A stretch of DNA of 64,000 bases from CAZMGD01 sp964565705 (GCA_964565705.1 CAZMGD010000002.1:18608-82607); one strand, 5' to 3'; numbered from the stretch's first letter, positions 6,530-15,927 are shown. The notes: generated by a model from the letters alone, not told the origin. Program-made: numbers and translations.

Positions 6530-9178
6530 TCAGGACTTCTTGGCGGTCGGCTTCTTCTTCGCGGGGGTCTTCTTCGCGGGGGTCTTCTTCGCGGGGGCCC
6601 GCTTGCGGGCGGTGGTGCCGCCCTTCTCGGCGATCGCCTCGCGGCGCACCACCAGCAGCTCGTAGGCCCGTTCGGGGGGCATCGCCTCCAGGCGGTCGCC
6701 CTTGCCGAGCGACGCGTTGGTCTCGCCGTCGGTGACGTACACGCCGAAGCGGCCATCCTTGGCGACGACCGGCTTGCCGCTGACCGGGTCGGTGCCGAAC
6801 TCGCGCAGCGGGCCCGATGCCGCCGGGTTGCGCGCGCCGCCGCGGCGGAACTGCTTGGGCTGGGCGAGGATCTCCAGCGCCTGGTCGAGCGTGATCGTCA
6901 GCAGCTGCTCCTCGCTGCCGATCGTGCGGTAGTCCTTGCCCTTCTGGACGTAGGGCCCGTAGCGGCCGTTGTTGGCGAGGATCGGCTCGCCGTCGGCAGG
7001 ATCGCTGCCGAGCGTGCGCGGCAGCGACAGCAGCTCCCGCGCCTGCTCGACGTCGACGCGCTCCAGGGTCATCGTCTTGAACAGGCTCGCCATCTTCGGC
7101 TTCTCGAGCCCCGGTGGGAGGTCGTCGGCCGAGCCCCACTGGACGTACGGCCCGAACCGGCCGTTCTTGGCGAACACCGGATAGCCGTCGATCTCACCGA
7201 TCGGCTCGTCGGACTTCGGCGCGGCGAGCAGCCGCAGCGCGGCCTCGAGCGTCAGCTCGTCAGGCGTCATGTCCTCCGGCACGCCGGCGGTGTCCTCGCC
7301 CCGCTTCACGTACGGCCCGTAGCGGCCGGGCTTGACGACGACCTCGGCGCCTGTCTCCGGGTCGAGACCGATCGAGAACGTGTTGATCGCCGCCGCGTCG
7401 ATCTCGTCGAGGTTCTCCTCGACCAACCGCTTGAGGCCGGCCAGCTCGTCGTCGCCGAAGTAGAACTCGCCGAGCCACTGCGTCTTCTGCTTCTCGGCTC
7501 GGGCGATCGCGTCGAGGTCCTCCTCGATCTTGGCGGTGAACTCGTAGTCGACAAGCCCGCCGAAGTGCTTCTCCAGCAGCCCGACGACGGCGAACGCGGT
7601 CCAGGTCGGCACGAGCGCCTGACCCTTCTTCCACACGTAACCGCGGTCCTGCACGGTCTGGATGATCGACGCCCACGTGGACGGCCGCCCGATGCCCAGC
7701 TCCTCCAGTCGCTTGACCAGCGACGCCTCGGTGTAGCGCGCTGGTGGCGATGTGGTGTGCCCGTTGGGCGTCAGCGACGCGATCGGCACGATCTCGCCGA
7801 CCGCCAGCGGTGGCAGCAGCATCTCCTTCTCCGCCGACGCCGCGCCGGAAGCCGGGCCGTCGTCGTCGGTCGATTCCACGTACACCTGGCGGTAGCCGGC
7901 GAACGTGATCGTCGTGCCGCTGGCCGCGAACTCGCAGTCGGTGCCGTCGGCCGTGGTCGCGCCGAGGCGGATCGACACCGTGGTGCCGGTCGCGTCGGCC
8001 ATCTGGGAAGCGAGCGTGCGTTGCCAGATCATCCGGTACAGCGCGAGCTCCTGGCTGTTCAGCTCGGACTCGACCTGATCGGGGGCACGCAGGGGTGTGG
8101 TCGGCCGGATCGCCTCGTGGGCCTCCTGCGCGTTCTTCACCTTGGTGGAGTACTGGCGTGGCTGCGGCGACAGGTACTGCTGGCCGTAGGCGCGCTGCAC
8201 CTCGGCGCGCACGGCGGCGAGCGCCTCCTCGCTGAGCGTCACGTTGTCGGTGCGCATGTAGGTGATGAAGCCCCGTTCATAGAGGCCCTGCGCGATGCGC
8301 ATCACCTGCTGGGCGCTGAGGCGCAGCTTGCGGCCGCCTTCCTGCTGCAGCGTCGACGTCATGAACGGCGCCATCGGCCGGCTGCGGTACGGCTTGTCGG
8401 TGACCGACCGCACGGCGAACGTCGAGGCCGACAGCCCGTCGACCAGGTGGTGGGCGCGGGCCTCGTCGATCACGACGACCTTGCCCTGCGGCGTGCCGCC
8501 GGCCCCGAAGTCGCGCCCCTCGGCGACCTTCGTGCCGTCGAGCGCGACCAGCGACGCGGTGAACGACGGCGACGTCGCCGTCAGGGCATCGATGTCCCAA
8601 TAGCCGGCGGACACGAACGCGATCCGCTCGCGCTCGCGCTCCACGATCAGGCGGATCGACGGGCTCTGCACGCGGCCCGCGGACAGACCGCGGTTCACCC
8701 GGCGCCACAGGACCGGCGACACCTCGTAGCCGTAGAGGCGGTCGAGGATGCGGCGGGTCTCGGCAGCGTCGACCAGCCCGTAGTCGATGCCGCGGGGGTT
8801 CGCCACGGCGTGGTCGATCGCGGACGCGGTGATCTCGTGGAACACCATCCGCTTCACCGGGATCTTCGGCTTCAGCTGCTCGACGAGGTGCCAGCTGATC
8901 GCCTCGCCCTCGCGGTCCTCGTCGGTCGCGAGGTACAGCTCCGACGCATCCTTCATCGCCGCCTTCAGGTCCTTGATGACCTGCTTGCCGCGTTCGGTCA
9001 GCTCGTAGGTCGGCTTGAAGCCGTGGTCGACGTCGACGGCGAGACCCTTGGACGGGAGGTCGGCGACGTGGCCCACCGAGGCGCGCACGTCGAAGTTGTT
9101 GCCGAGGAATCGGCTGATCGTCTTGGCCTTGGCGGGCGACTCGACGATGACGAGCGGGCGGGAGGAGGCGGAGGCCAC
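6530..9178 (-). CDS. topA: DNA topoisomerase I (type IA)
   Basis: An 882-residue enzyme relaxing negatively supercoiled DNA. The Toprim domain opens with LVIVESPAKAKTI; the acidic cluster TDEDREGE (residues 85-92) binds magnesium; the active-site tyrosine is Tyr307 in GFITYMRTDN. After the catalytic core come four topoisomerase C-terminal repeats (each with a GRYGPYV or GRFGVYV core) instead of zinc fingers, then a lysine tail with repeated AKKTP units, as in other actinobacterial topoisomerases. The start is GTG at 9176-9178; a good promoter (TTGACA, 18 bp, TAACCA) ends six bases before it, so the message is probably leaderless. First gene of the topA-tmk-holB series. Confidence 0.96.
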   Translation of the reverse strand: MASASSRPLVIVESPAKAKTISRFLGNNFDVRASVGHVADLPSKGLAVDVDHGFKPTYELTERGKQVIKDLKAAMKDASELYLATDEDREGEAISWHLVEQLKPKIPVKRMVFHEITASAIDHAVANPRGIDYGLVDAAETRRILDRLYGYEVSPVLWRRVNRGLSAGRVQSPSIRLIVERERERIAFVSAGYWDIDALTATSPSFTASLVALDGTKVAEGRDFGAGGTPQGKVVVIDEARAHHLVDGLSASTFAVRSVTDKPYRSRPMAPFMTSTLQQEGGRKLRLSAQQVMRIAQGLYERGFITYMRTDNVTLSEEALAAVRAEVQRAYGQQYLSPQPRQYSTKVKNAQEAHEAIRPTTPLRAPDQVESELNSQELALYRMIWQRTLASQMADATGTTVSIRLGATTADGTDCEFAASGTTITFAGYRQVYVESTDDDGPASGAASAEKEMLLPPLAVGEIVPIASLTPNGHTTSPPARYTEASLVKRLEELGIGRPSTWASIIQTVQDRGYVWKKGQALVPTWTAFAVVGLLEKHFGGLVDYEFTAKIEEDLDAIARAEKQKTQWLGEFYFGDDELAGLKRLVEENLDEIDAAAINTFSIGLDPETGAEVVVKPGRYGPYVKRGEDTAGVPEDMTPDELTLEAALRLLAAPKSDEPIGEIDGYPVFAKNGRFGPYVQWGSADDLPPGLEKPKMASLFKTMTLERVDVEQARELLSLPRTLGSDPADGEPILANNGRYGPYVQKGKDYRTIGSEEQLLTITLDQALEILAQPKQFRRGGARNPAASGPLREFGTDPVSGKPVVAKDGRFGVYVTDGETNASLGKGDRLEAMPPERAYELLVVRREAIAEKGGTTARKRAPAKKTPAKKTPAKKKPTAKKS

Positions 9179-9214
9179 GCGCTGTGGTTAGGTGATCAGC
9201 GGGGTCGTTGTCAA
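9179..9214 (-). promoter_or_regulatory. topA promoter, leaderless type
   Basis: On the minus strand TTGACA (9209-9214) and TAACCA (9185-9190) are separated by 18 bp, and the GTG of topA begins six bases after the -10 box. It is the best -35/-10 match near a housekeeping gene in this window. Confidence 0.7.
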
Positions 9215-9376
9215 GGCAACACCGCCACGACCAGGCGTGTTCGGGCGTCCACGTAGGCTCGCGACGATGAAGGGACGGCCGCCGCGGACGACGATCGCGA
9301 CCTCGTAGCGCTCGGGTGGGACGCGCACGCCGCCGAGGCGTGGCAGGCGGCCGGCGCTCGCGGTCGCCCGGGGCGC

Positions 9377-10312
9377 GTGTCCCGCCTGGACCGTGGGTGG
9401 AGCACCGTGCTGCGCACACCCGACGAGTCGATCCGTGTGCGCAACATCGGCGCCGACGTGGCCGTCGGTGACTGGGTGCTGCCCTCCGACGACGGCGAAC
9501 GGGTCGAGACGGTGCTGCCCCGCCGCTCGGCGTTCACCCGCCGCGCGTCCTTCGACGGGATGCGCGCGGAGGCCCACACGATCGCCGCCAACATCGACGT
9601 CGTCTTCCTCGTCCACACCTTGACGTCCCCGCCGAACCAGCGCCGCCTGGAGCGCGAGCTGGTGCTCGGGTTCGACTCGGGGGCCGAACCGGTCGTCGTG
9701 CTCACCAAGCTCGACCTCGCCGACGACCCGACGTTCGTGGAGCGCAGCGTCGACGCGTTGCAGGACATCGCGTTCGGGGTCGACGTTCGAGTCGTCTCGG
9801 GCACGACCGGCACCGGCATCGACGCGCTCGCCGCGTTCGCGGCCGGGAACCGCACGATCGCGCTGCTCGGAGCGAGCGGCGTCGGCAAGTCCACCATCGT
9901 CAACGCGCTCGCTGGTCGGGACGCGCAGCGGGTCAGCGACGTGCGTGCTGGCGATCAGCGCGGGCGGCACACGACGACCGCGGCCGAGCTGGTGGCGCTG
10001 CCCGACGGCGACGGGTGGCTGATCGACACCCCGGGACTCCGTGCCGTCAGCCTCTGGGCGAGCGGTACGGGCATCGAGCGGGCGTTCGCCGACCTGTTCG
10101 ATCTCGCCGACCGCTGCCGGTTCCGCGATTGCAAGCACGAGGAGGAACCCGGCTGCGCGGTGCAGGCCGCGATCGCCGACGGGAAGCTCGACCCCCGCCG
10201 CCTGGACAGCATGAAGCGCCTCGTCGCCGAGGAGGCCGCGCTCGAGGAGGAGCAGGCGGAGCGCGTCCGGGTGACCGACCGCCGCGGCTACCGCCGGCCT
10301 CGGCCGCGATGA
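9377..10312 (+). CDS. rsgA: ribosome small-subunit-dependent GTPase A; 5' end apparently frameshifted
   Basis: A circularly permuted GTPase that assists late 30S assembly. Visible are NIDVVFLVHTL, the G4 motif TKLDLAD, the P-loop GASGVGKST, a GRHTTT switch, the DTPG box, and a C-terminal zinc site CRFRDCKHEEEPGCAV. The GTG at 9377 is the first legal start in this frame, but homology clearly extends upstream in the same frame (DLVALGWDAHAAEAW, then RGRPGRVSRLDRG), where no start codon exists. A well-placed ATG at 9267, seven bases after TAGGCT (9254-9259), is in another frame and hits a stop after 13 codons. The true N terminus is probably ATG 9267 with a one-base error or mutation before about 9300. 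Confidence 0.85.
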   Translation: MSRLDRGWSTVLRTPDESIRVRNIGADVAVGDWVLPSDDGERVETVLPRRSAFTRRASFDGMRAEAHTIAANIDVVFLVHTLTSPPNQRRLERELVLGFDSGAEPVVVLTKLDLADDPTFVERSVDALQDIAFGVDVRVVSGTTGTGIDALAAFAAGNRTIALLGASGVGKSTIVNALAGRDAQRVSDVRAGDQRGRHTTTAAELVALPDGDGWLIDTPGLRAVSLWASGTGIERAFADLFDLADRCRFRDCKHEEEPGCAVQAAIADGKLDPRRLDSMKRLVAEEAALEEEQAERVRVTDRRGYRRPRPR

Positions 10313-10383
10313 GAAACCCGGTCGAACGGGGTCGAATCCTCCGATACCGTCGACCAGCCCCCTACCAAGGAGTCGTCATCGCC

Positions 10384-11349
10384 ATGCCCGTCGTCGTCGC
10401 AGAGGGCCTGCAGAAACACTTCGGAGACGTGCAGGCGCTGTGCGGCGTCGACTTCGAGGTCGAGGCCGGCACCGTGCTCGGCGTGCTCGGTCCGAACGGT
10501 GCCGGCAAGACCACCAGCGTGCGCATCCTCACCACGCTGCTGAAGCCCGACGGTGGCCGGGCGTTCATCGACGGCATCGACGTCACCGACAAGCCGTGGC
10601 GCGTCCGGGCCCGGATCGGGCTGACCGGTCAGTACGCCGCGGTCGACGAGCGCTTGACCGCCCGCGAGAACCTCGAGCTGGTCGGCCGCTTCTTCCGGAT
10701 GTCGAACGCCGCGGCGCGCACCCGAGCCGCCGAGCTGTTGCGCGGCCTCGACCTGGAAGATGCCGCCGATCGCATCGTCAAGGGCTTCTCCGGCGGCATG
10801 CGCCGCCGACTCGACATCGCGATGAGCCTCGTCGCCCGGCCCAAGGTGCTGTTCCTCGACGAACCCACCACGGGGCTCGACCCGCGCAGCCGGCTCGGCA
10901 TGTGGGACCTGATCGACGAGCTGGTGCAGCAGGGCACGACGACGCTGTTGACCACGCAGTACCTGGAGGAGGCCGACCGCCTCGCCGACAACATCGTCGT
11001 CGTCGACCACGGGTCGGTGATCGCCCGCGGCACGCCCGAGTCCTTGAAGGCCGACCTCGGCGGGGAGCGGGCCTACATCACGTTGCCACCGGGCGGTGAC
11101 CATCACGTCGCCGACGTGGCGGCGGCGCTCTCGCAGGTCGCCGTCGGAGGCGGTCACATCGAGGCCGCGGACGGCGAGCTGGCCATCGCCGTGCGGACCG
11201 GCACCACCACGCCGCAGATCGTGCACGCCCTCGACGGTGCCGGCATCACTGCGCTCGACGTTCGGATCACACGGCCGACGCTCGATGACGTGTTCCTGGA
11301 GCTCACCGGACACAGCGCCAGCGACGAGGAGATGGAGGTGACCAAGTGA
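10384..11349 (+). CDS. ABC exporter ATP-binding protein, DrrA-like
   Basis: A 321-residue ATPase with Walker A GPNGAGKTT, Q-loop TGQYAAVDE, signature FSGGMRRRLDIA, Walker B VLFLDEPTTGLD and switch TTQY, followed by a C-terminal domain ending LDDVFLELTGHSA, all characteristic of daunorubicin-resistance (DrrA) and ABC-2 type ATPases. The ATG at 10384 has an AAGGAG site 11 bases upstream and a TACCGT box at 10345-10350; a longer frame upstream is antisense-like noise. It overlaps the permease gene by GTGA, so the two form one translational unit. Substrate unknown: lipid, glycolipid or drug. A paralogous pair lies at 27325-29141. Confidence 0.92.
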   Translation: MPVVVAEGLQKHFGDVQALCGVDFEVEAGTVLGVLGPNGAGKTTSVRILTTLLKPDGGRAFIDGIDVTDKPWRVRARIGLTGQYAAVDERLTARENLELVGRFFRMSNAAARTRAAELLRGLDLEDAADRIVKGFSGGMRRRLDIAMSLVARPKVLFLDEPTTGLDPRSRLGMWDLIDELVQQGTTTLLTTQYLEEADRLADNIVVVDHGSVIARGTPESLKADLGGERAYITLPPGGDHHVADVAAALSQVAVGGGHIEAADGELAIAVRTGTTTPQIVHALDGAGITALDVRITRPTLDDVFLELTGHSASDEEMEVTK

Positions 11350-12164
11350 CCGCCGTCCTCGATAGCAAGGTGACGACCGAGGGGGAGCCTGGCGGGGGGT
11401 TCATGTGGATGCTGCGCGACTGGCGCAACGAGGCGTCGCGCCACCTCCGCGCCATGCCCCGCAACCCCGACATCCTGATCTTCGCGCTCATGCAGCCGAT
11501 CATGTTCGTGCTGCTGTTCAAGTACGTCTTCGGCGGGTCGATCCAGGTGCCCGGATACGACAGCTACGACCAGTACCTGATGCCCGGCATCTTCGCCCAG
11601 ACCGTCGTGTTCAACTCCTCCTTCACCGGCGTCGGGCTCGCCGAGGACATGCAGAAGGGCTTCGTCGACCGGCTGCGGTCGCTGCCGATCTTCCAGTCCG
11701 CGGTGCTCGTCGGCCGCACGCTCAGCGACCTCGTCCGCAACTGCCTGACGTTCCTCGTCATGCTCGCCGTGTCGTTCGCGCTGGGGTTCCGCTTCGAGGG
11801 AGGCCTGTGGCGCGGCGTCGCCGCGTCGTTGCTGCTGCTGGCGTTCAGCTACTCGTTCGGTTGGATCTCGGCGCTCATCGGCATCTCCGTGAAATCTGTC
11901 GAGGCGGCGAACTCGGCGGGGTTCATCTGGATGTTCCCGGTGACGTTCATCTCCTCGGCGTTCGTCTCCACCGAGACCATGCCCGACTGGCTGCAGCCGA
12001 TCGCCGACGCCAACCCGTTCTCGATCGCCACCAACGCCGCACGGGCGCTGTACAACGGCCGCGATCCCGGGAACGACCTGTGGCTGACGATCGCCTGGAC
12101 GATCGGCATCACCGCCGCGTTCTCGTTCCTGTCGATGCGGAAGTTCAACAACTTCTCCAAGTGA
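11346..12164 (+). CDS. ABC-2 type permease, DrrB-like
   Basis: A 272-residue membrane protein starting at a GTG inside the stop of the ATPase gene. After a cytoplasmic N-terminal helix (RDWRNEASRHLRAM) there are about six membrane spans, with the ABC-2 motif DRLRSLPIFQSAVLVGRTL between spans two and three and NPFSIATNAARALYNG before the last. This matches DrrB/ABC-2 exporter permeases that dimerise with a DrrA ATPase. Direction is expected to be outward. There is no nearby regulator, unlike the second DrrAB pair. Confidence 0.9.
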   Translation: MTAVLDSKVTTEGEPGGGFMWMLRDWRNEASRHLRAMPRNPDILIFALMQPIMFVLLFKYVFGGSIQVPGYDSYDQYLMPGIFAQTVVFNSSFTGVGLAEDMQKGFVDRLRSLPIFQSAVLVGRTLSDLVRNCLTFLVMLAVSFALGFRFEGGLWRGVAASLLLLAFSYSFGWISALIGISVKSVEAANSAGFIWMFPVTFISSAFVSTETMPDWLQPIADANPFSIATNAARALYNGRDPGNDLWLTIAWTIGITAAFSFLSMRKFNNFSK

Positions 12165-12206
12165 CCCGCCGGAACTCACCCGCCGCTCGCGGCGACCTGT
12201 TCGGCG

Positions 12207-13277
12207 ATGATGGTGCGCTCGGCAGCTTCGTGGGCGCGCGCCGTCGCTGCGTTCGTCGTGTGCTGCGTCGCGCTGCCGGCTAGCCCGGCGTCGGCGCACG
12301 TCGGCAACCACGGTGACCTGCCGGTCTCGAACTACAGGACGCGCATCACGTCCGTCAGCCCCGAGGTGCCCGGCCTGACGATCCGGGTCATCGACGCCGG
12401 TGGCCGGCTGGAGCTGACGTGGACGGGCGACGGCGACCTCGTCGTCGACGGGTACGAGGGCGAGCCGTACCTGCTCGTGAGCGACGACGGCGTGTTCACC
12501 AACCTCCGCTCGACCGCCACCTACCTCAACCAGAGCAGGTACGCGACCAGCCCGATCCCGGCGACGGCCGACAACGCGGCGACCCCCGAGTGGAGCAAGG
12601 TCGCCGACGGACACACCGCCAGGTGGCACGACCACCGGGCCCACTGGATGAGCGCGCAGCCGCCGGCCGACGTCGCCGCCGACCCCGACGTCGAGCGGGT
12701 GGTGTTCCCGGCCTGGACGATCGCCGTCACGGCCGGATCGACCCCGGTCACCGTCACCGGCGACGTGACCTGGGTGCCTCCACCGTCCTCGCTGCCGTGG
12801 TACCTCGGCGCGGTGGCGATCGGGGCCGTCGCCCTCGCGCTGTTGTTCAGCCCCTGGTGGCGCGCCGCGTCGTGGCTGATCGTCGCCCTCCTGGGCACGG
12901 CGATGGTCGCGACCCTGGTGCTGGCGCGCTCCGCCGGCGCCAGCTTCGGGTTCTGGCCGGTCGTGGCCCGCCCCGTCGTGCTGGCCGCCGCCGTGGCGCT
13001 GCTCGTCCTCGCTCGCCGGCGGCGCCTCGCCTACCCGCCGGCTCCCCTCCTCGTGGCGGGTCTCGTCGGCCTCTACTTCGGTGGCTGGCGGGCCGCCGGC
13101 GTGGTGTCGCACAGCCAGCTCACGGTGGACGGCCCGTACTGGCTGGTCAGGACGCTGGCGATGGCCTGCTTCGGCCTCGCCGCGGCGGCAACGGTCAGGG
13201 TGATCGTGTTCATCGTCAGCGCGCTGGTCCACCCGACCGGCTCCCAGGCTCGGGCACTGGCGAGCAGCCCCAGATAG
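12207..13277 (+). CDS. secreted-then-membrane protein of unknown function
   Basis: A 356-residue protein. Residues 1-30 form a signal peptide ending ASPASA, followed by HVGNHGD and an extracellular domain of about 160 residues rich in Trp, His and Thr (WHDHRAHWMSAQPP), then about five membrane spans (first at PWYLGAVAIGAVALALLF) with an Arg-rich cytoplasmic loop, and a short basic tail. I do not recognise a family. The His residues after the signal might bind metal, which is speculation. ATG, ATG and GTG are consecutive at the start. It ends 12 bp before mshA and covers the mshA -10 box. Confidence 0.7.
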   Translation: MMVRSAASWARAVAAFVVCCVALPASPASAHVGNHGDLPVSNYRTRITSVSPEVPGLTIRVIDAGGRLELTWTGDGDLVVDGYEGEPYLLVSDDGVFTNLRSTATYLNQSRYATSPIPATADNAATPEWSKVADGHTARWHDHRAHWMSAQPPADVAADPDVERVVFPAWTIAVTAGSTPVTVTGDVTWVPPPSSLPWYLGAVAIGAVALALLFSPWWRAASWLIVALLGTAMVATLVLARSAGASFGFWPVVARPVVLAAAVALLVLARRRRLAYPPAPLLVAGLVGLYFGGWRAAGVVSHSQLTVDGPYWLVRTLAMACFGLAAAATVRVIVFIVSALVHPTGSQARALASSPR

Positions 13278-13289
13278 CGTCTCACGCCT

Positions 13290-14501
13290 GTGCAGCGCAT
13301 CGCCGTGCTCTCACTCCACACGTCCCCCCTCGCGCAGCCCGGAATCGGTGACGCTGGCGGCATGAACGTCTACGTGCGCGAGCTCGTGACGGCCCTTGCC
13401 CACGCCGGCCTCGACTGCACCACCTACGTGCGCCGGTGGCGCGCCGACCTCCCCGATGTCGTCAACGTCGAGCCCAACCACCGAGTCGTGCACATCGACG
13501 CCGGCGATCCAGGTCTGCCCAAGGACCAGCTGGAGCAGACGGTCGGGGCGTTCGGCGACGGGGTGCTGCGCCACCTCCACGACCACGGTGGCGCCGATGC
13601 GATCCACGCCAACTACTGGCTGTCGGGCGTCGCCGGCCACCGGCTGAAGCACGAGCTGGACATCCCGCTGATCACGACGTTCCACACCCTCGCCCGGGTG
13701 AAGGCCGAGGGCGGCGACCCCGAGCCGGCGCGTCGTGAGCGTGCCGAGGCCGACGTGATCGGCTGCGCCGACGCGATCTGCGTGAGCTGCCCCCAGGAGG
13801 AGCTGCAGTTCCGGCGCCTCTACGGCGACCCGCCCGGCCGCATGGAGATCGTCGCACCCGGCGTCGAGCACGCGTTCTTCGCCCCGGGCGACCGCAACGG
13901 GGCCCGCAACGCGATCGGTCTCGGTCATGGCCCCGTCGTGCTGTTCGTCGGACGCATCCAGGCCCTGAAGGGCGTCGACGTCGCCGTCCAGGCGTTCGCC
14001 GCGCTCGGCCGTCCCGACGCCACGCTGGTTGTCGTCGGCGGTGCGAGCGGGCCCGGCGGCGAGCAGGAGCTCAGCCGGGTGCAGTCGACGGTGCGCGAGC
14101 TCGATCTCGTCGACCGGGTGCAGTTCGTGCCACCGCAGCAGCACCACCTCCTGTCGACCTACTACCGAGCCGCGGACGTGGTGTGGGTGCCGAGCAGGTC
14201 GGAGAGCTTCGGACTGGTCGCACTGGAGGCTGCCGCATGCGGCGTCCCCGTGGTCGCCAGCGCGGTCGGCGGGCTGGAGTCACTCGTCGACCACGGGCGC
14301 ACCGGGTACCTGGTGCCCGGTCGCGACCCAGAGGTGTTCGCGAAGCACACGGCGGCGATCCTCGACGATCCTGCGCTCGCTGCGGCGCTCGGTCACGAGG
14401 CTGCCGTCCGAGCCAGCCACTACACGTGGAGCTTCGCCGCCGCCCGCCTCCGCCGCCTCTACACCGACGTGACCGCCGGTCGGCTGGTGACCTGTGCGTG
14501 A
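13290..14501 (+). CDS. mshA: D-inositol-3-phosphate glycosyltransferase (mycothiol biosynthesis)
   Basis: A 403-residue GT-B enzyme that attaches GlcNAc to inositol 3-phosphate, the first step to mycothiol. The N terminus HTSPLAQPGIGDAGGMNVYV is a near-diagnostic MshA signature; FHTLARVK, the GRIQALKGVD strand, and SRSESFGLVALEAAACGVPVV (donor-binding ESFG) complete the family pattern. It starts at GTG 13290, nine bases after TAGCGT (13275-13280), so it is probably leaderless. The next gene is a YbjN-like protein, an order also known beside mshA in mycobacteria (Rv0486-Rv0487). A 44-bp palindrome follows the stop. Confidence 0.93.
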   Translation: MQRIAVLSLHTSPLAQPGIGDAGGMNVYVRELVTALAHAGLDCTTYVRRWRADLPDVVNVEPNHRVVHIDAGDPGLPKDQLEQTVGAFGDGVLRHLHDHGGADAIHANYWLSGVAGHRLKHELDIPLITTFHTLARVKAEGGDPEPARRERAEADVIGCADAICVSCPQEELQFRRLYGDPPGRMEIVAPGVEHAFFAPGDRNGARNAIGLGHGPVVLFVGRIQALKGVDVAVQAFAALGRPDATLVVVGGASGPGGEQELSRVQSTVRELDLVDRVQFVPPQQHHLLSTYYRAADVVWVPSRSESFGLVALEAAACGVPVVASAVGGLESLVDHGRTGYLVPGRDPEVFAKHTAAILDDPALAAALGHEAAVRASHYTWSFAAARLRRLYTDVTAGRLVTCA

Positions 14502-14502
14502 T

Positions 14503-14546
14503 CTCGGTCGGATTCTGGTCGCTCCAGTGACCAGAATCCGACCGAG
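14503..14546. repeat. 44-bp palindrome, TCGGA-stem type (copy B1)
   Basis: Reads CTCGGTCGGATTCTGGTC, an eight-base centre, then GACCAGAATCCGACCGAG: 18-bp perfect arms. It begins two bases after the mshA stop and ends 18 bases before the next ATG, so it could end mshA transcription. It shares length and framework with copies at 23467, 36954, 46763 and 52124. Confidence 0.8.
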
Positions 14547-14564
14547 AACTTTGGGGGGTCGGGG

Positions 14565-15026
14565 ATGACGGACCTGTTCGACGAGGGGGCGGTCGCGTCG
14601 ATCGCCGAGCGGATCGACGGGTGGCTCGCCGAGATGGCCTCGACCAACCCGGTGATCGCCGCCGTCGACCGTCACGACGGCGAGCCGATCCGCTGGTACG
14701 TGCGCATGCGCGGCGAGGCCAAGGACTACATCACCGTCTGGCTGACCCTCGGCCAGCGCACGTTGCAGTACGAGGCGTACGTGATCCCCGCCCCGGAGGA
14801 GCACCACGCCGAGCTCTACGAGAGCCTCCTGCGTCGCAACGAGCGCCTGGTCGGCTTGCACTTCGCGATCGGGGTCGAGGACGCGGTGTTCGTGCGCGGC
14901 GACCTCCCCCTGGCCGTGCTGACCGAGCCCGAGCTGGACCGGGTGCTCGGCACCACCTACGCCACCGTCGAGCAGAGCTTCACCTCGCTGCTGCACCTCG
15001 GCTTCGCGTCGCGCTTCGCCCGCTGA
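14565..15026 (+). CDS. YbjN domain-containing protein
   Basis: A 153-residue protein with the YbjN/type III chaperone-like fold pattern: a helix (SIAERIDGWLAEM), strands around RWYVRMRG and YITVWLTLGQRTLQYEAYVIP, a long helix ELYESLLRRNERLVGLHFAIG, and a final segment VLGTTYATVEQSF. No catalytic residues are evident; members probably act through protein contacts. A gene of this family also follows mshA in mycobacteria, suggesting a link to thiol or glycosyl metabolism, though the role is unknown. The stop is 112 bp before proC. Confidence 0.8.
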   Translation: MTDLFDEGAVASIAERIDGWLAEMASTNPVIAAVDRHDGEPIRWYVRMRGEAKDYITVWLTLGQRTLQYEAYVIPAPEEHHAELYESLLRRNERLVGLHFAIGVEDAVFVRGDLPLAVLTEPELDRVLGTTYATVEQSFTSLLHLGFASRFAR

Positions 15027-15138
15027 GCCGCGCGTTTCCGGTGGACGCCCGCTGGCAGCCACACCCAGGGTGAGGTCGGCCGGTCGGTGTCGTCGGGGAA
15101 GCGGCGCCGGCCGTCCGGCCCCTCGTAGGCTCGCTGCC

Positions 15139-15927
15139 ATGAGCGCGCTGGGCACGGTGATCGTCGGTGGCGGGAACATGGGTGCCGCGCTGCTCGGCGG
15201 GCTGCTCGCGTCCGGCGTCGACCGGACCGAGATCGCAGTCGTCGAGGCGCTCGATGCGCGGCGCACCGAGCTGGCGAAGATGTTCGAGGGCGTCGCCGTC
15301 CTCGACGCCGTCCCCGGCTGTGAGGCCGCGGTGATCGCGGTCAAGCCGTACGACGTCGCCGGCGCCTGCCGCGACGCGGTCGCCGCCGGCGCCCGGCGAG
15401 TGCTGTCGATCGCGGCCGGGGTGCGGCTCGATGCCCTCCAGAAGGCGTGCGGGCCGGGTGTCGCCGTCGTGCGGTCGATGCCGAACACGCCGGCGCTGGT
15501 CGGCCAGGGCGCGTCCGCGATCGCCGCCGGGGCGGTGGCCACACCCGACGACGTGGCGTGGGCCGACCGCGTGCTCTCGTCGGTCGGCACCGTCGTCCAG
15601 GTGCCGGAATCGCAGCTCGACGCGGTGACCGGACTCGCCGGCAGCGGACCGGCCTACCTGTTCCTGGTCGCCGAAGCGTTGATGGACGCAGGCGTCGCCT
15701 CCGGGTTGCCTCGGCCCGTGAGCGAGCAGTTGGTGCGCCAGCTGCTGGTCGGTTCAGCAGCCTTGCTCGCCGAAGGGCGCTCGCCCGCGGACCTGCGGAC
15801 GATGGTCACGTCGCCGGGCGGAACGACGGCAGCCGGCGTCGACGCGCTGGAACATGCGGCGGTGCGCGCCGCGTTCGCGGACGCCGTGTCCGCGGCCACC
15901 GCGCGCAGCCGTGAGCTCGGCTCGTAG
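15139..15927 (+). CDS. proC: pyrroline-5-carboxylate reductase
   Basis: A 262-residue enzyme making proline from pyrroline-5-carboxylate with NAD(P)H. The N terminus TVIVGGGNMGAALLGGLL is the Rossmann loop; AVKPYDV, RSMPNTPALVGQGASAIAAG and LAGSGPAYLFLVAEALMDAG are the family signatures; the C terminus SPGGTTAAGVDALE is the conserved dimerisation and active-site segment. The ATG at 15139 lies seven bases after TAGGCT (15126-15131), indicating leaderless transcription; a longer in-frame version would be Arg-rich and lacks support. Confidence 0.95.
   Translation: MSALGTVIVGGGNMGAALLGGLLASGVDRTEIAVVEALDARRTELAKMFEGVAVLDAVPGCEAAVIAVKPYDVAGACRDAVAAGARRVLSIAAGVRLDALQKACGPGVAVVRSMPNTPALVGQGASAIAAGAVATPDDVAWADRVLSSVGTVVQVPESQLDAVTGLAGSGPAYLFLVAEALMDAGVASGLPRPVSEQLVRQLLVGSAALLAEGRSPADLRTMVTSPGGTTAAGVDALEHAAVRAAFADAVSAATARSRELGS

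Noticed and set aside
5822..9256. A plus-strand open frame of more than 1,100 codons antisense to topA
   Set aside because: It is the Arg/Leu/His/Gly-rich shadow expected opposite a GC-rich gene; topA motifs on the minus strand are unambiguous. Similar long shadows at about 11154-13232, 15974-19291 and 35246-37654 were dropped for the same reason.
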